Origin: an uncultured Opitutia bacterium
Lineage (GTDB): Bacteria > Verrucomicrobiota > Verrucomicrobiia > Opitutales > Opitutaceae
Direction: 5' to 3'
Length of the DNA: 64,000 nucleotides
Assembly: GCA_903825285.1 (NCBI GenBank)
Contig: CAIJZY010000038.1
Span: 80,863 to 144,862 of the forward strand
Below the pieces are notes generated by a model. It saw only the letters and a list, made by a program, of their open reading frames with translations, was not told the origin of the DNA and ran no database searches. Positions 24,476-33,295 of the stretch are shown in pieces (the first letter of the stretch is position 1; every line of letters begins with the position of its first letter). The position numbers and the translations under genes were made by a program.

Positions 24476-25684
24476 ATGAACACCCCGGCCGAGGCGGATA
24501 AGCTCATGCGCGCCAGCCTGCCGGTGTTCGGCAGCGAGGACTGCGCGCTGGGTGAAGCCCATGGCCGTGTGCTGCGCGTCGACCTGCGGAGCGACCGGGA
24601 CCTGCCGCCCTTTGACCGGGTGACCCTGGATGGCTACGCGCTGCGCGCCGCCGCGGTCGCCGCCGGCCGGCGCACGTTCTCCATCCAGGCATTGCAGGCG
24701 GCGGGCATGCGGCCGTTCCAGCTGGGATCCGCCCCGGAGGCCTGCATCGAGGTCGGCACCGGCGCGGTGCTGCCCGAGGGGGCGGATTGCGTGGTGCCCT
24801 ACGAGGACACCGAGGCCGCCGCCGGCCGCATGCAGTTGCGGACCGGTGCGGTGATCCCGGCGCCGGGCCACGGCGTGCATCGCCGCGGCACCGATCATCG
24901 CAAGGGCGGGGTCATCGTGCCCGCGGGCGTGCTCCTGACCGGTCGCGAGATCGCCGCCGCGGCCGCGGTGGGCGCGGCCAGCCTGAAGGTGGCGCAACTG
25001 CCGAAGATCGCAGTGGTGGCGACCGGGGATGAGCTGGTGGAGGTGGGCCAGGCGGTCGCGCCCCACCAGGTGCGACGGAGCAACGACCACGCACTGCGGG
25101 CGGCGCTGGTGCTGGCGGGCTATCCGCGCGTCGAGCGCTTTCACCTCCACGACATGCGGCACGAGGTCGAACACATGCTCTGGCACATCATCGCCGAGTT
25201 CGACGTGGTGCTGGTCTGCGGAGGCGTCTCGAAGGGCAAGTTCGACTTCCTGCCGGCGGAGCTCGACGCGCAGGGGGTGAGGAAGGTGTTCCAGGGCGTC
25301 GCGCAGCGGCCCGGCAAGCCAATGTGGTTCGGCGTCAATCCCGAGGGCAAGCCGGTCTTCGCGCTGCCCGGCAATCCCGTTTCCGCCTACACCTGCCTGC
25401 ACCGCTACGTGCTGCCGGCGCTCGACCAGGCCAGCGGCCGGATCCCGCGGCCGGTCGAGACCGTGCAGCTGGCGGCGCCCGTAAGCTTTCAACCCAAAGT
25501 GGCTTACCTGCTGCCAGTGAAGGTGTCGGCCGGCCCCAGCGGGACCCGGCACGCCACGCCCGACCCCAGCAACACGTCGGGTGACTTCGCCGGGTTGGTG
25601 GGCACCGACGGGTTTGTCGAACTGCCCGCGGACCAGGCGGAATTTCCGGCGGGTTACGCCGCGACCTATTGGCCCTGGGTTTGA
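24476..25684 (+). CDS. moeA: Molybdopterin molybdotransferase MoeA family protein
   Basis: Inserts molybdate into adenylated molybdopterin. At 402 residues it has the full four-domain MoeA layout: PPFDRVTLDGYAL near residue 50, GTGAVLPEGADCVVPYEDTE (about 98-117), VVATGDELVEVG followed by RRSNDHALRAAL (about 180-205), VLVCGGVSKGKFDFLP (about 245) and FALPGNPVSAYTC (about 300). The usual GGVSxGDYD loop reads GGVSKGKFD, a variant. No other molybdenum-cofactor genes are nearby, so the rest of the pathway must lie elsewhere. Confidence 0.93.
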   Translation: MNTPAEADKLMRASLPVFGSEDCALGEAHGRVLRVDLRSDRDLPPFDRVTLDGYALRAAAVAAGRRTFSIQALQAAGMRPFQLGSAPEACIEVGTGAVLPEGADCVVPYEDTEAAAGRMQLRTGAVIPAPGHGVHRRGTDHRKGGVIVPAGVLLTGREIAAAAAVGAASLKVAQLPKIAVVATGDELVEVGQAVAPHQVRRSNDHALRAALVLAGYPRVERFHLHDMRHEVEHMLWHIIAEFDVVLVCGGVSKGKFDFLPAELDAQGVRKVFQGVAQRPGKPMWFGVNPEGKPVFALPGNPVSAYTCLHRYVLPALDQASGRIPRPVETVQLAAPVSFQPKVAYLLPVKVSAGPSGTRHATPDPSNTSGDFAGLVGTDGFVELPADQAEFPAGYAATYWPWV

Positions 25685-25740
25685 GCGGCGGCGCGCAGAA
25701 TTGGTCTGGTCTCGGCCGGGGTGGGTGTTAGTTTTTTCCC

Positions 25741-26055
25741 ATGCTGTTCTACGCCGCCGCGGCCACGACGATGGACAAGTTAAAGCAGGTGCCACCCCAG
25801 TTCTGGTGGAAGGTGGGCATTGTCGTGCTCGCGATCGTGCTGGTCGTCGTCGTTCTCCAGAAGATCGCCGGCATGAACAAGGTGGTGCTGGCGGTGATCG
25901 CCTTCGTGGTCTTCACCGTCGTCGGCATCAACTGGATCTACGAGCGCAATGAGCCCGCGTTCCTCACCCCGCTGGTCGACAAGATCGCGCCCTTCCTTCC
26001 CAGCAAGGGCAGCTACAACGCCAAGCAGCAGACCTCGCCCACGCCCAAGCGCTAA
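25741..26055 (+). CDS. Small two-helix membrane protein of unknown function
   Basis: A 104-residue protein not recognised. Two adjacent hydrophobic helices are clear: [20 protein letters not shown] and [21 protein letters not shown] cytoplasmic or periplasmic tail of 35 residues follows, ending [10 protein letters not shown]. The first ATG at 25741 is used; the ATG at 25771 ([13 protein letters not shown]) would remove an alanine-rich leader and is equally plausible. It sits 64 bases before gnd and may share its transcript. Confidence 0.72.
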   Translation: MLFYAAAATTMDKLKQVPPQFWWKVGIVVLAIVLVVVVLQKIAGMNKVVLAVIAFVVFTVVGINWIYERNEPAFLTPLVDKIAPFLPSKGSYNAKQQTSPTPKR

Positions 26056-26119
26056 ACGAACGGTCCGGCAAAAACAGGGTGGTTTTCGGGCCGGCACGGG
26101 CTTACCAAGGGGTTCACTT

Positions 26120-27622
26120 ATGCCTAAAGCCCGCTCCGACATCGGACTCATCGGCCTCGCCGTGATGGGTCAGAATCTCGCGCTGAACATCGCCGACCAC
26201 GGCTTCCAGATCTCGGTCTTCAACCGGACCACGGAAAAAACCGACAAGTTTGTCGCGGACCACCCCGGCACGCCGGGCGGGCTGGTCGGCACGAAGACGC
26301 TGCCGGAGTTCGTGGCGTCACTCGCGCGGCCACGGAAGATGATCATCCTCGTCCAGGCCGGCAAGGCGACCGACGCCGTCATCGACGGGCTCGTGCCGCT
26401 GCTCGAGGCGGGCGACATCGTGATCGACGGCGGCAACGCGCTCTGGACCGACACCATCCGCCGCGAGAAGGCGCTGCGCGAAAAAAATCTCCGCTTCATC
26501 GGCTCCGGCGTGTCCGGCGGCGAGGAGGGCGCGCGCTTCGGCCCGTCGCTCATGCCCGGCGGCGAGTTCGAGGCCTGGCTGGAACTGAAGCCCATCTGGG
26601 AGGCGGTCGCCGCCAAGGTGGATGCGAAGACCGGCAAGCCGATCCCCGGCGCCGCGCCCGGCAAGCCCGTCACCGGCGGCGTGCCCTGCACGACCTACAT
26701 CGGCGCCAACGGCGCGGGCCACTACGTGAAGATGGTCCACAACGGCATCGAGTACGGCGACATGCAGATGATCTGTGAGGCCTATGCGCTGATGAAGGGC
26801 CTGCTCGGCCTCAAGCCCGCCGAGATGGGCGGGATTTTCACGGGTTGGAACACCGGCATCCTCGACAGCTTCCTGATCGAGATCACCGCCGACATCCTGA
26901 AGCAGAAGGACCCGGCGACGAAGAAGCCGTTCGTCGACATCGTCCTCGACACCGCGGGCCAGAAGGGCACCGGCAAATGGACCTCGACCAACGCCCTCGA
27001 CATGGGCGTGCCGGCGCCGACGGTGGCCGAGGCGGTGTTTGCCCGCTGCCTCTCCGCGATCAAGGAGGAGCGCGTCGCCGCCGCGAAGATCCTGAAGGGT
27101 CCCGCCAAGAAATACCGCGGCTCGAAAAAGGCGCTGCTCGCCGCGATCCACGATGCGCTCTACTGCTCGAAGATCTGCTCGTACGCCCAGGGCTTCCAGC
27201 TCATGCGCACCGCGCAGCAGGAGTTCGGCTGGCAGCTCAACTTCGGCGAGATCGCCCAGATCTGGCGCGGCGGCTGCATCATCCGCGCCGCGTTCCTGCA
27301 GAAGATCACCGAGGCCTACGCGCGCCAGCCCGGCCTGGCGAACCTGCTGCTCGACCCGTACTTCAACCAGACGGTGAAGAAGGCGCAGGCCAACTGGCGC
27401 AAGGTCGTCTCGCTCGCCGCCGAGTGTGGCGTGGCCGCGCCGACGTTCAGCTCCGCCCTCTCCTACTACGACGGCTACCGCTCCGCCCGCCTGCCGGCGA
27501 ACCTGCTCCAGGCGCAGCGCGACTACTTCGGCGCCCACACCTACGAGCGCACCGACCAGCCGCGCGGGAAGTTCTTCCACCTCGACTGGCCCGAGCCGAC
27601 CCGCCCGCAAAGCGCCGTTTAA
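26120..27622 (+). CDS. gnd: 6-phosphogluconate dehydrogenase, decarboxylating
   Basis: Oxidative pentose-phosphate step from 6-phosphogluconate to ribulose 5-phosphate with NADP. The 500-residue protein begins [20 protein letters not shown], the dinucleotide-binding site, and has [37 protein letters not shown] and the substrate-binding [20 protein letters not shown]. The C-terminal helical domain ends with a dimer tail containing [14 protein letters not shown]. An AAGGGG ribosome site lies upstream of the ATG at 26120. It converges on gmk. Confidence 0.98.
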   Translation: MPKARSDIGLIGLAVMGQNLALNIADHGFQISVFNRTTEKTDKFVADHPGTPGGLVGTKTLPEFVASLARPRKMIILVQAGKATDAVIDGLVPLLEAGDIVIDGGNALWTDTIRREKALREKNLRFIGSGVSGGEEGARFGPSLMPGGEFEAWLELKPIWEAVAAKVDAKTGKPIPGAAPGKPVTGGVPCTTYIGANGAGHYVKMVHNGIEYGDMQMICEAYALMKGLLGLKPAEMGGIFTGWNTGILDSFLIEITADILKQKDPATKKPFVDIVLDTAGQKGTGKWTSTNALDMGVPAPTVAEAVFARCLSAIKEERVAAAKILKGPAKKYRGSKKALLAAIHDALYCSKICSYAQGFQLMRTAQQEFGWQLNFGEIAQIWRGGCIIRAAFLQKITEAYARQPGLANLLLDPYFNQTVKKAQANWRKVVSLAAECGVAAPTFSSALSYYDGYRSARLPANLLQAQRDYFGAHTYERTDQPRGKFFHLDWPEPTRPQSAV

Positions 27623-27639
27623 GCCGCGGGGTTCACCCG

Positions 27640-28248
27640 TCAGCTGACGCCACCAGCGCGGGCGCGGGCTTTTTCGAGGATCGCGAGGAGCGAGGCGAAA
27701 TCCTCGTCGCGCGTGCGGCTCTCAATGCGGAAGTCGAACTTTCCCGCCTCGCGGAGCTCGCGGTCGGCCGTGCGCATGCGGGCGGCGATCTCCGCCTCGT
27801 CGTCCTGCGCGCGCAGGCGCATCCGCGCCACCAGCCGGTCATGGTCCACCACGATGAACACGGTCGTCATGCGCAGCGCCAGCACGGGATTCTCCGCCGC
27901 GGCGCGGCGGAAGCTCTCCACCCCCTGCACATCCACGCTGATGACCAGGCTCTGCCCCCGCGCCATCGGCTCGAACACGCTGGAGGCCAGCGTGCCGTAG
28001 CGCTTCTGGCCGTGCACCCAGGCCCACTCCAGGAACGCGCGGGAAGCGATCTTGGCGTCGAACTCCTCGGGCGTGAAAAAATGATAGTGGACGCCGTTCA
28101 CCTCGCCCGGCCGCGGCTGGCGCGTGGTGGTGGTGATCACGCGCTCGAAACCCGGGACCTCCCGCACAAGCCGGTCGCAGAGCGTGCTCTTGCCGGATCC
28201 GGCGGGGCCGGCAAGGACGAGCAACACAGGCGGTTCCGCGGTCGCCAT
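27640..28248 (-). CDS. gmk: Guanylate kinase
   Basis: Phosphorylates GMP to GDP. The 202-residue P-loop kinase opens LVLAGPAGSGKSTLCDRLV (Walker A). The GMP-binding segment follows: ITTTTRQPRPGEVNGVHYHF, then FLEWAWVHGQKRYGTL. LVISVDVQGVESFR includes the Walker-B Asp, and RMRLRAQDDEAEIAARM supplies the lid arginines. It begins two bases after the stop of an upstream membrane-protein gene, so the two are an operon. Confidence 0.96.
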   Translation of the reverse strand: MATAEPPVLLVLAGPAGSGKSTLCDRLVREVPGFERVITTTTRQPRPGEVNGVHYHFFTPEEFDAKIASRAFLEWAWVHGQKRYGTLASSVFEPMARGQSLVISVDVQGVESFRRAAAENPVLALRMTTVFIVVDHDRLVARMRLRAQDDEAEIAARMRTADRELREAGKFDFRIESRTRDEDFASLLAILEKARARAGGVS

Positions 28249-28250
28249 GG

Positions 28251-28790
28251 TCAGTAGGTGAAGGCCACGCCGATCAGCACCAGGCCGTAGGCGGCCAGCG
28301 CGGACCCGAAAAGCTGCGTGCGGACCGGCCGGAAAAAGAGCCAGTCAAAGAAGTCCCGCAGCCGGTACGGCTGCACCCCGAGCCACAGCGCTACGGCGAT
28401 CCAGGCAAACATGGGCCCGACCATCACCAGCCGCTGCGGCTTGGCGTACTCCATGAACGCCGCCCCGCGCAGGTGCCAGGCCACCAGCAGCGAGAGCACG
28501 GCCAGGCCACGCACGGCGAGGAAGTCGGGCACGCACTGGAACGCCAGCACCGCCACGACGCCAAACCCCACCGTGAACAGCACGGGGTGGTCAAAGTTGT
28601 CCGCCGGCGACGAGTTCCAGGTGATCCAGAGGAACCACGCGGCCGCGCCGCCGAACAAGAGATAGGCGGCGGCGGCGGACCGGGGCATCGCCTTCAGGGA
28701 CGAGGTGACCAGCGAGTGGTTGGTCGCCAGCAGGCCCCCGAGCACGGCGCAGCCAAGGCCGGGCAGGAGCGTGGCGAGGAAAAGCGACAT
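28251..28790 (-). CDS. Integral membrane protein of unknown function
   Basis: A 179-residue protein not recognised, with five or six hydrophobic helices, for example LFLATLLPGLGCAVLGGLLA, AAAAYLLFGGAAAWFLWITW, VLFTVGFGVVAVLAF and VMVGPMFAWIAVALWLGV. Charged loops are short, and a conserved-looking loop reads YRLRDFFDWLFFRP. It precedes gmk by two bases, suggesting co-transcription, but there is no functional clue in the sequence. Confidence 0.75.
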   Translation of the reverse strand: MSLFLATLLPGLGCAVLGGLLATNHSLVTSSLKAMPRSAAAAYLLFGGAAAWFLWITWNSSPADNFDHPVLFTVGFGVVAVLAFQCVPDFLAVRGLAVLSLLVAWHLRGAAFMEYAKPQRLVMVGPMFAWIAVALWLGVQPYRLRDFFDWLFFRPVRTQLFGSALAAYGLVLIGVAFTY

Positions 28791-28832
28791 GATAGGAATG
28801 ACGGCGTTGGCGCGGCTGGTGACGAGAACAAA

Positions 28833-30215
28833 CTATGACTGCGCCGCCGGCGCCGGGTGCCCGATTCCGGCGAGCACCAGCTCGCCATACAGGGTGCTGA
28901 CGCTGGCCCGGGTGATTTTCAGCGGCACCAGCGACCCGAGCAGCCGGGAATCGGCCTCGAACACGCACACGCGGTTGCCGCGCGTGCGGCCCGTGAAGCG
29001 CTGGCCGGTCTGGTCCGGGCCCTCCACCAGCACCTCCTCCACCGCGCCGATCAGCGTCGCCGTGCGGCGCTCGGAATTCCGGCGGAGGACATCGAGCAGG
29101 ACCTGGTTGCGTGCCTCCTTCGTCTCCTCGGGCACCTGGTCGGCCAGGTTGGCCGCCGGCGTGCCGGTGCGCACGGAGTATTTGAAGATGTAGGCCATGT
29201 CGTAGTTGCAGGCCTCGAACAGCTCCCGGGTCTGGGTGAAATCCTCGTCCGTCTCGCCAGGGAAGCCGACGATCACATCCGTCGAGAAATACATGTCGGG
29301 CCGCACCGCCCGCAGGGCGTCGACGATCTCGCGGTACCGCGCGCGGGTGTACGGCCGGTTCATCGCCCGGAGGATGTGGTCGCTCCCGGACTGCATTGGC
29401 AGGTGCACATAGCCGCAGAGCTTGGGCAGCCGGCCGTAGGCCTCGACCAGGTCCTGCTTGAAGCCGCGGGGATGGGGCGAGGTGAAGCGGATGCGCTCAA
29501 TGCCCTCCAGCGCATGCACCCGCTCCAGCAGCTGCACGAACGGCGTCACCCCGCCGGTGTGCACATAGTCGCGCCGGCCGTAGCTCGTGACGATCTGGCC
29601 GAGCAGCGTGACCTCGCGCACGCCGCGCTCGGCCAAGGCGCGGCACTCCGCGACGATCTCGTCCATTGGCCGCGAGCGCTCGTCGCCGCGCGTCTTCGGC
29701 ACGATGCAAAACGAGCAGTCCATGTTGCACCCCTGCTGGATCGAGACGAAGGCGCTGACCTGGCGGTCCGCCAGGTCGTGGTCGCGGATGGTGTTCTGCG
29801 AGCCGGCTTCCTCCGCCAGGTCGACGATGGTCTCACCCACCGGCACCCCGGCGGCGCGCGCGGCCTGGAGGTTGTCGAGGTAGCCCGGGACCTGGTGAAA
29901 CTTCTGCGTGCCGACGATCAGGTCGACATCCGGCAGCTGGTCCAGCAGGGCGGCGCCGCGGTTCTGCGCCATGCACCCGAGGATCCCGAGCACGAAATCC
30001 GGCTGTTTCCGCTTCCGCGCCAGCAGGTTCGTGGCCTTGCTGATCGCCTTCTGCTCGGCGGCGTCGCGCACGGAACAGGTGTTGAGCAGGAGGATGTCGC
30101 AGTCATGCTCATCCGCCACGATCCGATACCCGCGGGCGCGCAGCAGGGCGGCGACCGCTTCGCTGTCGCGCTCATTCATCTGGCAGCCGTAAGTTTTGAT
30201 GTGGACGCGATTCAC
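28833..30215 (-). CDS. miaB: tRNA-2-methylthio-N6-dimethylallyladenosine synthase MiaB
   Basis: Radical-SAM methylthiotransferase that adds methylthio to i6A37 of tRNAs. The 460-residue protein has all three parts: the UPF0004 N-terminal domain with cysteines at HIKTYGCQMNE, LNTCSVRD and ILGCMAQ, which bind the auxiliary [4Fe-4S] cluster, the radical-SAM CNMDCSFC motif, and a C-terminal TRAM domain (LVEGPDQTGQRFTGRTRGNR). A GTG at 30215 gives the usual start next to HIKTYGCQM. It is divergent from the SLT gene. Confidence 0.97.
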   Translation of the reverse strand: MNRVHIKTYGCQMNERDSEAVAALLRARGYRIVADEHDCDILLLNTCSVRDAAEQKAISKATNLLARKRKQPDFVLGILGCMAQNRGAALLDQLPDVDLIVGTQKFHQVPGYLDNLQAARAAGVPVGETIVDLAEEAGSQNTIRDHDLADRQVSAFVSIQQGCNMDCSFCIVPKTRGDERSRPMDEIVAECRALAERGVREVTLLGQIVTSYGRRDYVHTGGVTPFVQLLERVHALEGIERIRFTSPHPRGFKQDLVEAYGRLPKLCGYVHLPMQSGSDHILRAMNRPYTRARYREIVDALRAVRPDMYFSTDVIVGFPGETDEDFTQTRELFEACNYDMAYIFKYSVRTGTPAANLADQVPEETKEARNQVLLDVLRRNSERRTATLIGAVEEVLVEGPDQTGQRFTGRTRGNRVCVFEADSRLLGSLVPLKITRASVSTLYGELVLAGIGHPAPAAQS

Positions 30216-30323
30216 GGCGGGAGCGGCTCTGATTAAACGGCCTTCCGAGGGGGTCAAACGGTAAACTCCCCGGGCTGGCCTCCGCGCGGGCAACCTGCTG
30301 GTCTCGCCCGGGTCTGATTCGTC

Positions 30324-31262
30324 ATGCGCCGTCCCGCCCTGTTTTTTTCCCTCGCGCTCGCCGCCGGCCTGGCGGCGGAGCCGCCGCCCGCCCCGCCCTC
30401 GTCCGATGAGCTGTACCAGGCGGGGAAGCAGCTGTTCGACGAGTATGCGCCGCCCGAGGTCAAGGCGCAGTACGAGTTTCCGTCGCACGAGGAATGGGAC
30501 GCCTTTGCCGCGCGGCTCCAGCAGGCGCTGGATCAGAACGACCTGTCGGTGCTGGCCAGCGCGGAACCGGAGACGCGGGCGGCGATGAAGGCGATGCGCA
30601 CGCTGCCCGGCTACGGCGATTATGCGGACTGGCTCGCGGTGCGGCTGGATTACATCGAAGCTGCCCGGCAAGTGAGTCGGACGCGGCCGACGCCACCGGT
30701 CGTCGGACGCCCAGGTCCGTCCGCGGGCCACCCCGAGCCAGCCATTCCCTACTATGATTTGTGGCTCGAGCGCCTGCGGACGCGGCCGATTCCGGCCCGG
30801 GCGGAGCAACTGATGCCGCTGTTGCGCGAAGCCTTCGCCGCCGAGGGTGTGCCGCCCGAGCTGGCCTGGCTGGCCGAGGCCGAGTCCACGCTCGATCCCG
30901 CCGCCCGCAGCCCGTCCGGCGCGAAGGGATTGTTCCAGCTGATGCCCGTGACGGCGCGCAGCCTCGGCCTGAGCACGTTCCTACCCGACGACCGCACGGA
31001 TGCCGGAAAATCCGCGCACGCCGCCGCGCGGTACCTGCGGACGCTGCACGACCAGTTTGGAGACTGGCCGCTGGCGCTGGCGGCCTACAACGCCGGCGAG
31101 GGCCGGGTGCGGCGCCTGTTGGACTCCCGTCGGGTCCGGACCTTTGCCGAGGTTTCCTCCGCGCTGCCGGCGGAGACCCGCATGTATGTCCCCAAGGTCT
31201 GTGCGATCATTGCCGTGCGTTCGGGAGTCACGCCGGCGCAGATGGCCGTTCCGCGCGCCTGA
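30324..31262 (+). CDS. Exported lytic transglycosylase (SLT domain)
   Basis: Cleaves peptidoglycan glycan strands with 1,6-anhydro ring formation. The 312-residue protein has a signal peptide (MRRPALFFSLALAAGLAAEP) and an N-terminal helical region of about 140 residues. The SLT domain lies at about 175-300: LAWLAEAESTLDPAARSP (catalytic Glu), GAKGLFQLMPVTARSLGL, then LALAAYNAGEGRVRR. The domain order resembles MltC/Slt-type enzymes. The rhomboid-type gene starts six bases later, so the two form an operon. Confidence 0.92.
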   Translation: MRRPALFFSLALAAGLAAEPPPAPPSSDELYQAGKQLFDEYAPPEVKAQYEFPSHEEWDAFAARLQQALDQNDLSVLASAEPETRAAMKAMRTLPGYGDYADWLAVRLDYIEAARQVSRTRPTPPVVGRPGPSAGHPEPAIPYYDLWLERLRTRPIPARAEQLMPLLREAFAAEGVPPELAWLAEAESTLDPAARSPSGAKGLFQLMPVTARSLGLSTFLPDDRTDAGKSAHAAARYLRTLHDQFGDWPLALAAYNAGEGRVRRLLDSRRVRTFAEVSSALPAETRMYVPKVCAIIAVRSGVTPAQMAVPRA

Positions 31263-31268
31263 GCGATC

Positions 31269-31865
31269 ATGACGGCATCACCCAAAGTGCTCCCCGCCTA
31301 CTGGACCAACAGGTTTCCCTGGGGCACGGCACTGGCCGCCGGACTCGCGCTGCTGGTCTTCACGAGCCGGAGTCTCGAGGCGCGGATGGTCTTTGAGCGC
31401 ACCCGCATCCTCCAGGGCGAAGTTTGGCGGCTCTGGACGGGCAACTGGGTTCATTTCAGCCCAAGCCACCTGCTGTGGAATCTGGCCGTGCTGATTCCCG
31501 CCGGAGCGTGGGCGGAGCAGCTCGCCCCGGATCGCACCCGCCGGTTCTTTCTCTTTGCGCCGTTCATCATCGGTGGAACGCTGCTGCTGGTGGATCCCTC
31601 GCTGGCGCGCTACGGCGGGTTGTCGGGCTTGGCGGCCGGCCTGCTGGTGCTGCTGGCGCTCGAGCAGATTTCACACGGGTTGCCCGACCGGTGGTTCTGG
31701 TGGGCGGTGCTTGCGCTGCTTGGGCTAAAGGTGGCCGTGGAATTCTCCGCTGGCCGAACCCTGCTGGCGCGATTCTCCGACCCAGCCCTTCATCCTGCGC
31801 CCCTGGCGCACGTCGCGGGCATCTTCGCGGCGATGCTGGGGCGGTTCCGCCGACGCCGGATTTAG
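31269..31865 (+). CDS. Rhomboid-family intramembrane serine protease, rhombosortase-like
   Basis: A 198-residue membrane protein with about six helices. The rhomboid core is visible: GEVWRLWTGNWVHFSPSHLL with WNLA (His and Asn), SLARYGGLSGLAAGLLVL (GxSG, Ser nucleophile) and APLAHVAGIFAAML (catalytic His). The small size and RYxGLSG motif are those of rhombosortase, which processes GlyGly-CTERM proteins. No such substrate is seen in this window. It follows the SLT gene by six bases. Rhomboid family is well supported; the rhombosortase subgroup is an inference. Confidence 0.82.
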   Translation: MTASPKVLPAYWTNRFPWGTALAAGLALLVFTSRSLEARMVFERTRILQGEVWRLWTGNWVHFSPSHLLWNLAVLIPAGAWAEQLAPDRTRRFFLFAPFIIGGTLLLVDPSLARYGGLSGLAAGLLVLLALEQISHGLPDRWFWWAVLALLGLKVAVEFSAGRTLLARFSDPALHPAPLAHVAGIFAAMLGRFRRRRI

Positions 31866-31903
31866 CGTCGCCAGCCGCCCGGGTGGTGGTTTGCTCGGAC
31901 GCC

Positions 31904-33232
31904 ATGGGATTTTTTGACCGCTTCTCCGGCAAGTCGCGCCCCGAGCCCACGCCCCCAACCTCGGCCGAGACGGCCGCCGCGGCCTCGGCGGGTGGCGTCC
32001 TGCCCCAGCTGATCACGGCCCGCGAGCGGCTGGAGGCCAAGGACCTGCCCGGCGCCATGGCGATCTACGAGCAGGTGCTGGCCGCCGCCGGCGACCGGGC
32101 GGACGTGCTCGTGACCATCTCCGCCGACCTCGGCATCAACGGCCATATCCGCGAGATCGTCGAGCTGGTGGCCCCGCGCTACGACGCCGAGCGGCACGGG
32201 CCCGCGACCGGACTCAACCTGCTGCAGGCCTACCTGGCGCTGCACCACGTGGACGCCGCGCAGCACGTGCTCGACATCCTCTTTGCACTGCAGCGGCCCG
32301 AGCTCGAGGAACGCCTGCACGGGTTCTCCAACGCGATCGCCGAGCTGATCCACCAGGATGCGGCCCCGGTGCCCACGGCCGACGCGGCGGCCGCCGAGGC
32401 GCCCAAGATCAACTTCATCACGATCAGCAAGCCGATCTGGTTCTACGGCCTCGAGCCGCTGGCCGCGCAGATCCTGCCTCCGAAGGAGGGCCGCCTGCGC
32501 CGGGTGGCGTTCACGCAGCTGGCGCTCCTGGGCGTGGAGAACCTCGGCGAGGTCATGACGCAGCCCGAGACCGAGCCGGGTCGCCTCGCGCGGGCGCTGC
32601 CGCTGTGGCTGGCCGAGACCTTCTACTTCTCGCCGCACTACTCGCCCCTCGCGGTGATCGCGGTGATGAACCAGAAGCACTACGCGCTGCTCGGGACGGA
32701 GTGGACGACGGACAATCTGCGCCAGCTCGTGGACACGACGGAAGGCGGACTTGATTACATCTTCACCGGCGCGCTGCGGCCGGTAGGCACCGAGTACGAG
32801 GCCGTGCTGCGGGTGTGGGAGGTGAAGAAGCTCCGCGAGCGGAAGACGCTGACCCTCCACTGGGGTCCCGCCACCGCCGACCGCGAGCTTACCCAACTGC
32901 ACGAGCAGATCCGGATGTTCATGGAGTGGACCCCGGAAAAATCCGGCCTGACCTACTCCCCGCCGTCGCGCCCGTCCGCCTGGCTGGGACAGCTCAGCGC
33001 GGCGCTCACCCTTTTCCTTGGCGACAAAGGCATGCTGCCCCGGGAACAGATGACGCTGCCCAACGCGGTGCTCGATGCCGCCGCGGAGCAGGCGGCGACC
33101 AACGAGGCGAGCTCGCTCGGCTGGCTGACCCTGCTGGCCGCGGGGCGGCGCCATGGGCTCGTCGGCAACCTGGCCGACGTGCAGGTCCGGTCCACGGACC
33201 TCGTGCGGCGGGCGCAGGAACTCCTGCGCTGA
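31904..33232 (+). CDS. Conserved protein of unknown function
   Basis: A 442-residue cytoplasmic protein not recognised. The N-terminal 150 residues look like a helical TPR-type domain (RERLEAKDLPGAMAIYEQVL, LLQAYLALHHVDAAQHVLDI). The middle and C-terminal parts have mixed strands and helices (PIWFYGLEPLAAQILPPKEG, RVAFTQLALLGVENLGEVM, VIAVMNQKHYALLGTEWTTD), with AVLRVWEVKKLRERKTLTLH and a helical tail. No catalytic motif is obvious. It starts MGFFDRFSGK, typical of a soluble protein, and lies between the rhomboid and DAHP-synthase genes. Confidence 0.75.
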   Translation: MGFFDRFSGKSRPEPTPPTSAETAAAASAGGVLPQLITARERLEAKDLPGAMAIYEQVLAAAGDRADVLVTISADLGINGHIREIVELVAPRYDAERHGPATGLNLLQAYLALHHVDAAQHVLDILFALQRPELEERLHGFSNAIAELIHQDAAPVPTADAAAAEAPKINFITISKPIWFYGLEPLAAQILPPKEGRLRRVAFTQLALLGVENLGEVMTQPETEPGRLARALPLWLAETFYFSPHYSPLAVIAVMNQKHYALLGTEWTTDNLRQLVDTTEGGLDYIFTGALRPVGTEYEAVLRVWEVKKLRERKTLTLHWGPATADRELTQLHEQIRMFMEWTPEKSGLTYSPPSRPSAWLGQLSAALTLFLGDKGMLPREQMTLPNAVLDAAAEQAATNEASSLGWLTLLAAGRRHGLVGNLADVQVRSTDLVRRAQELLR

Positions 33233-33295
33233 GGCCGGGCGACACGCTCGGAAAAGATGGCGGCCCGACCGGTTGCCCATACGCTTCCCCGTCCC

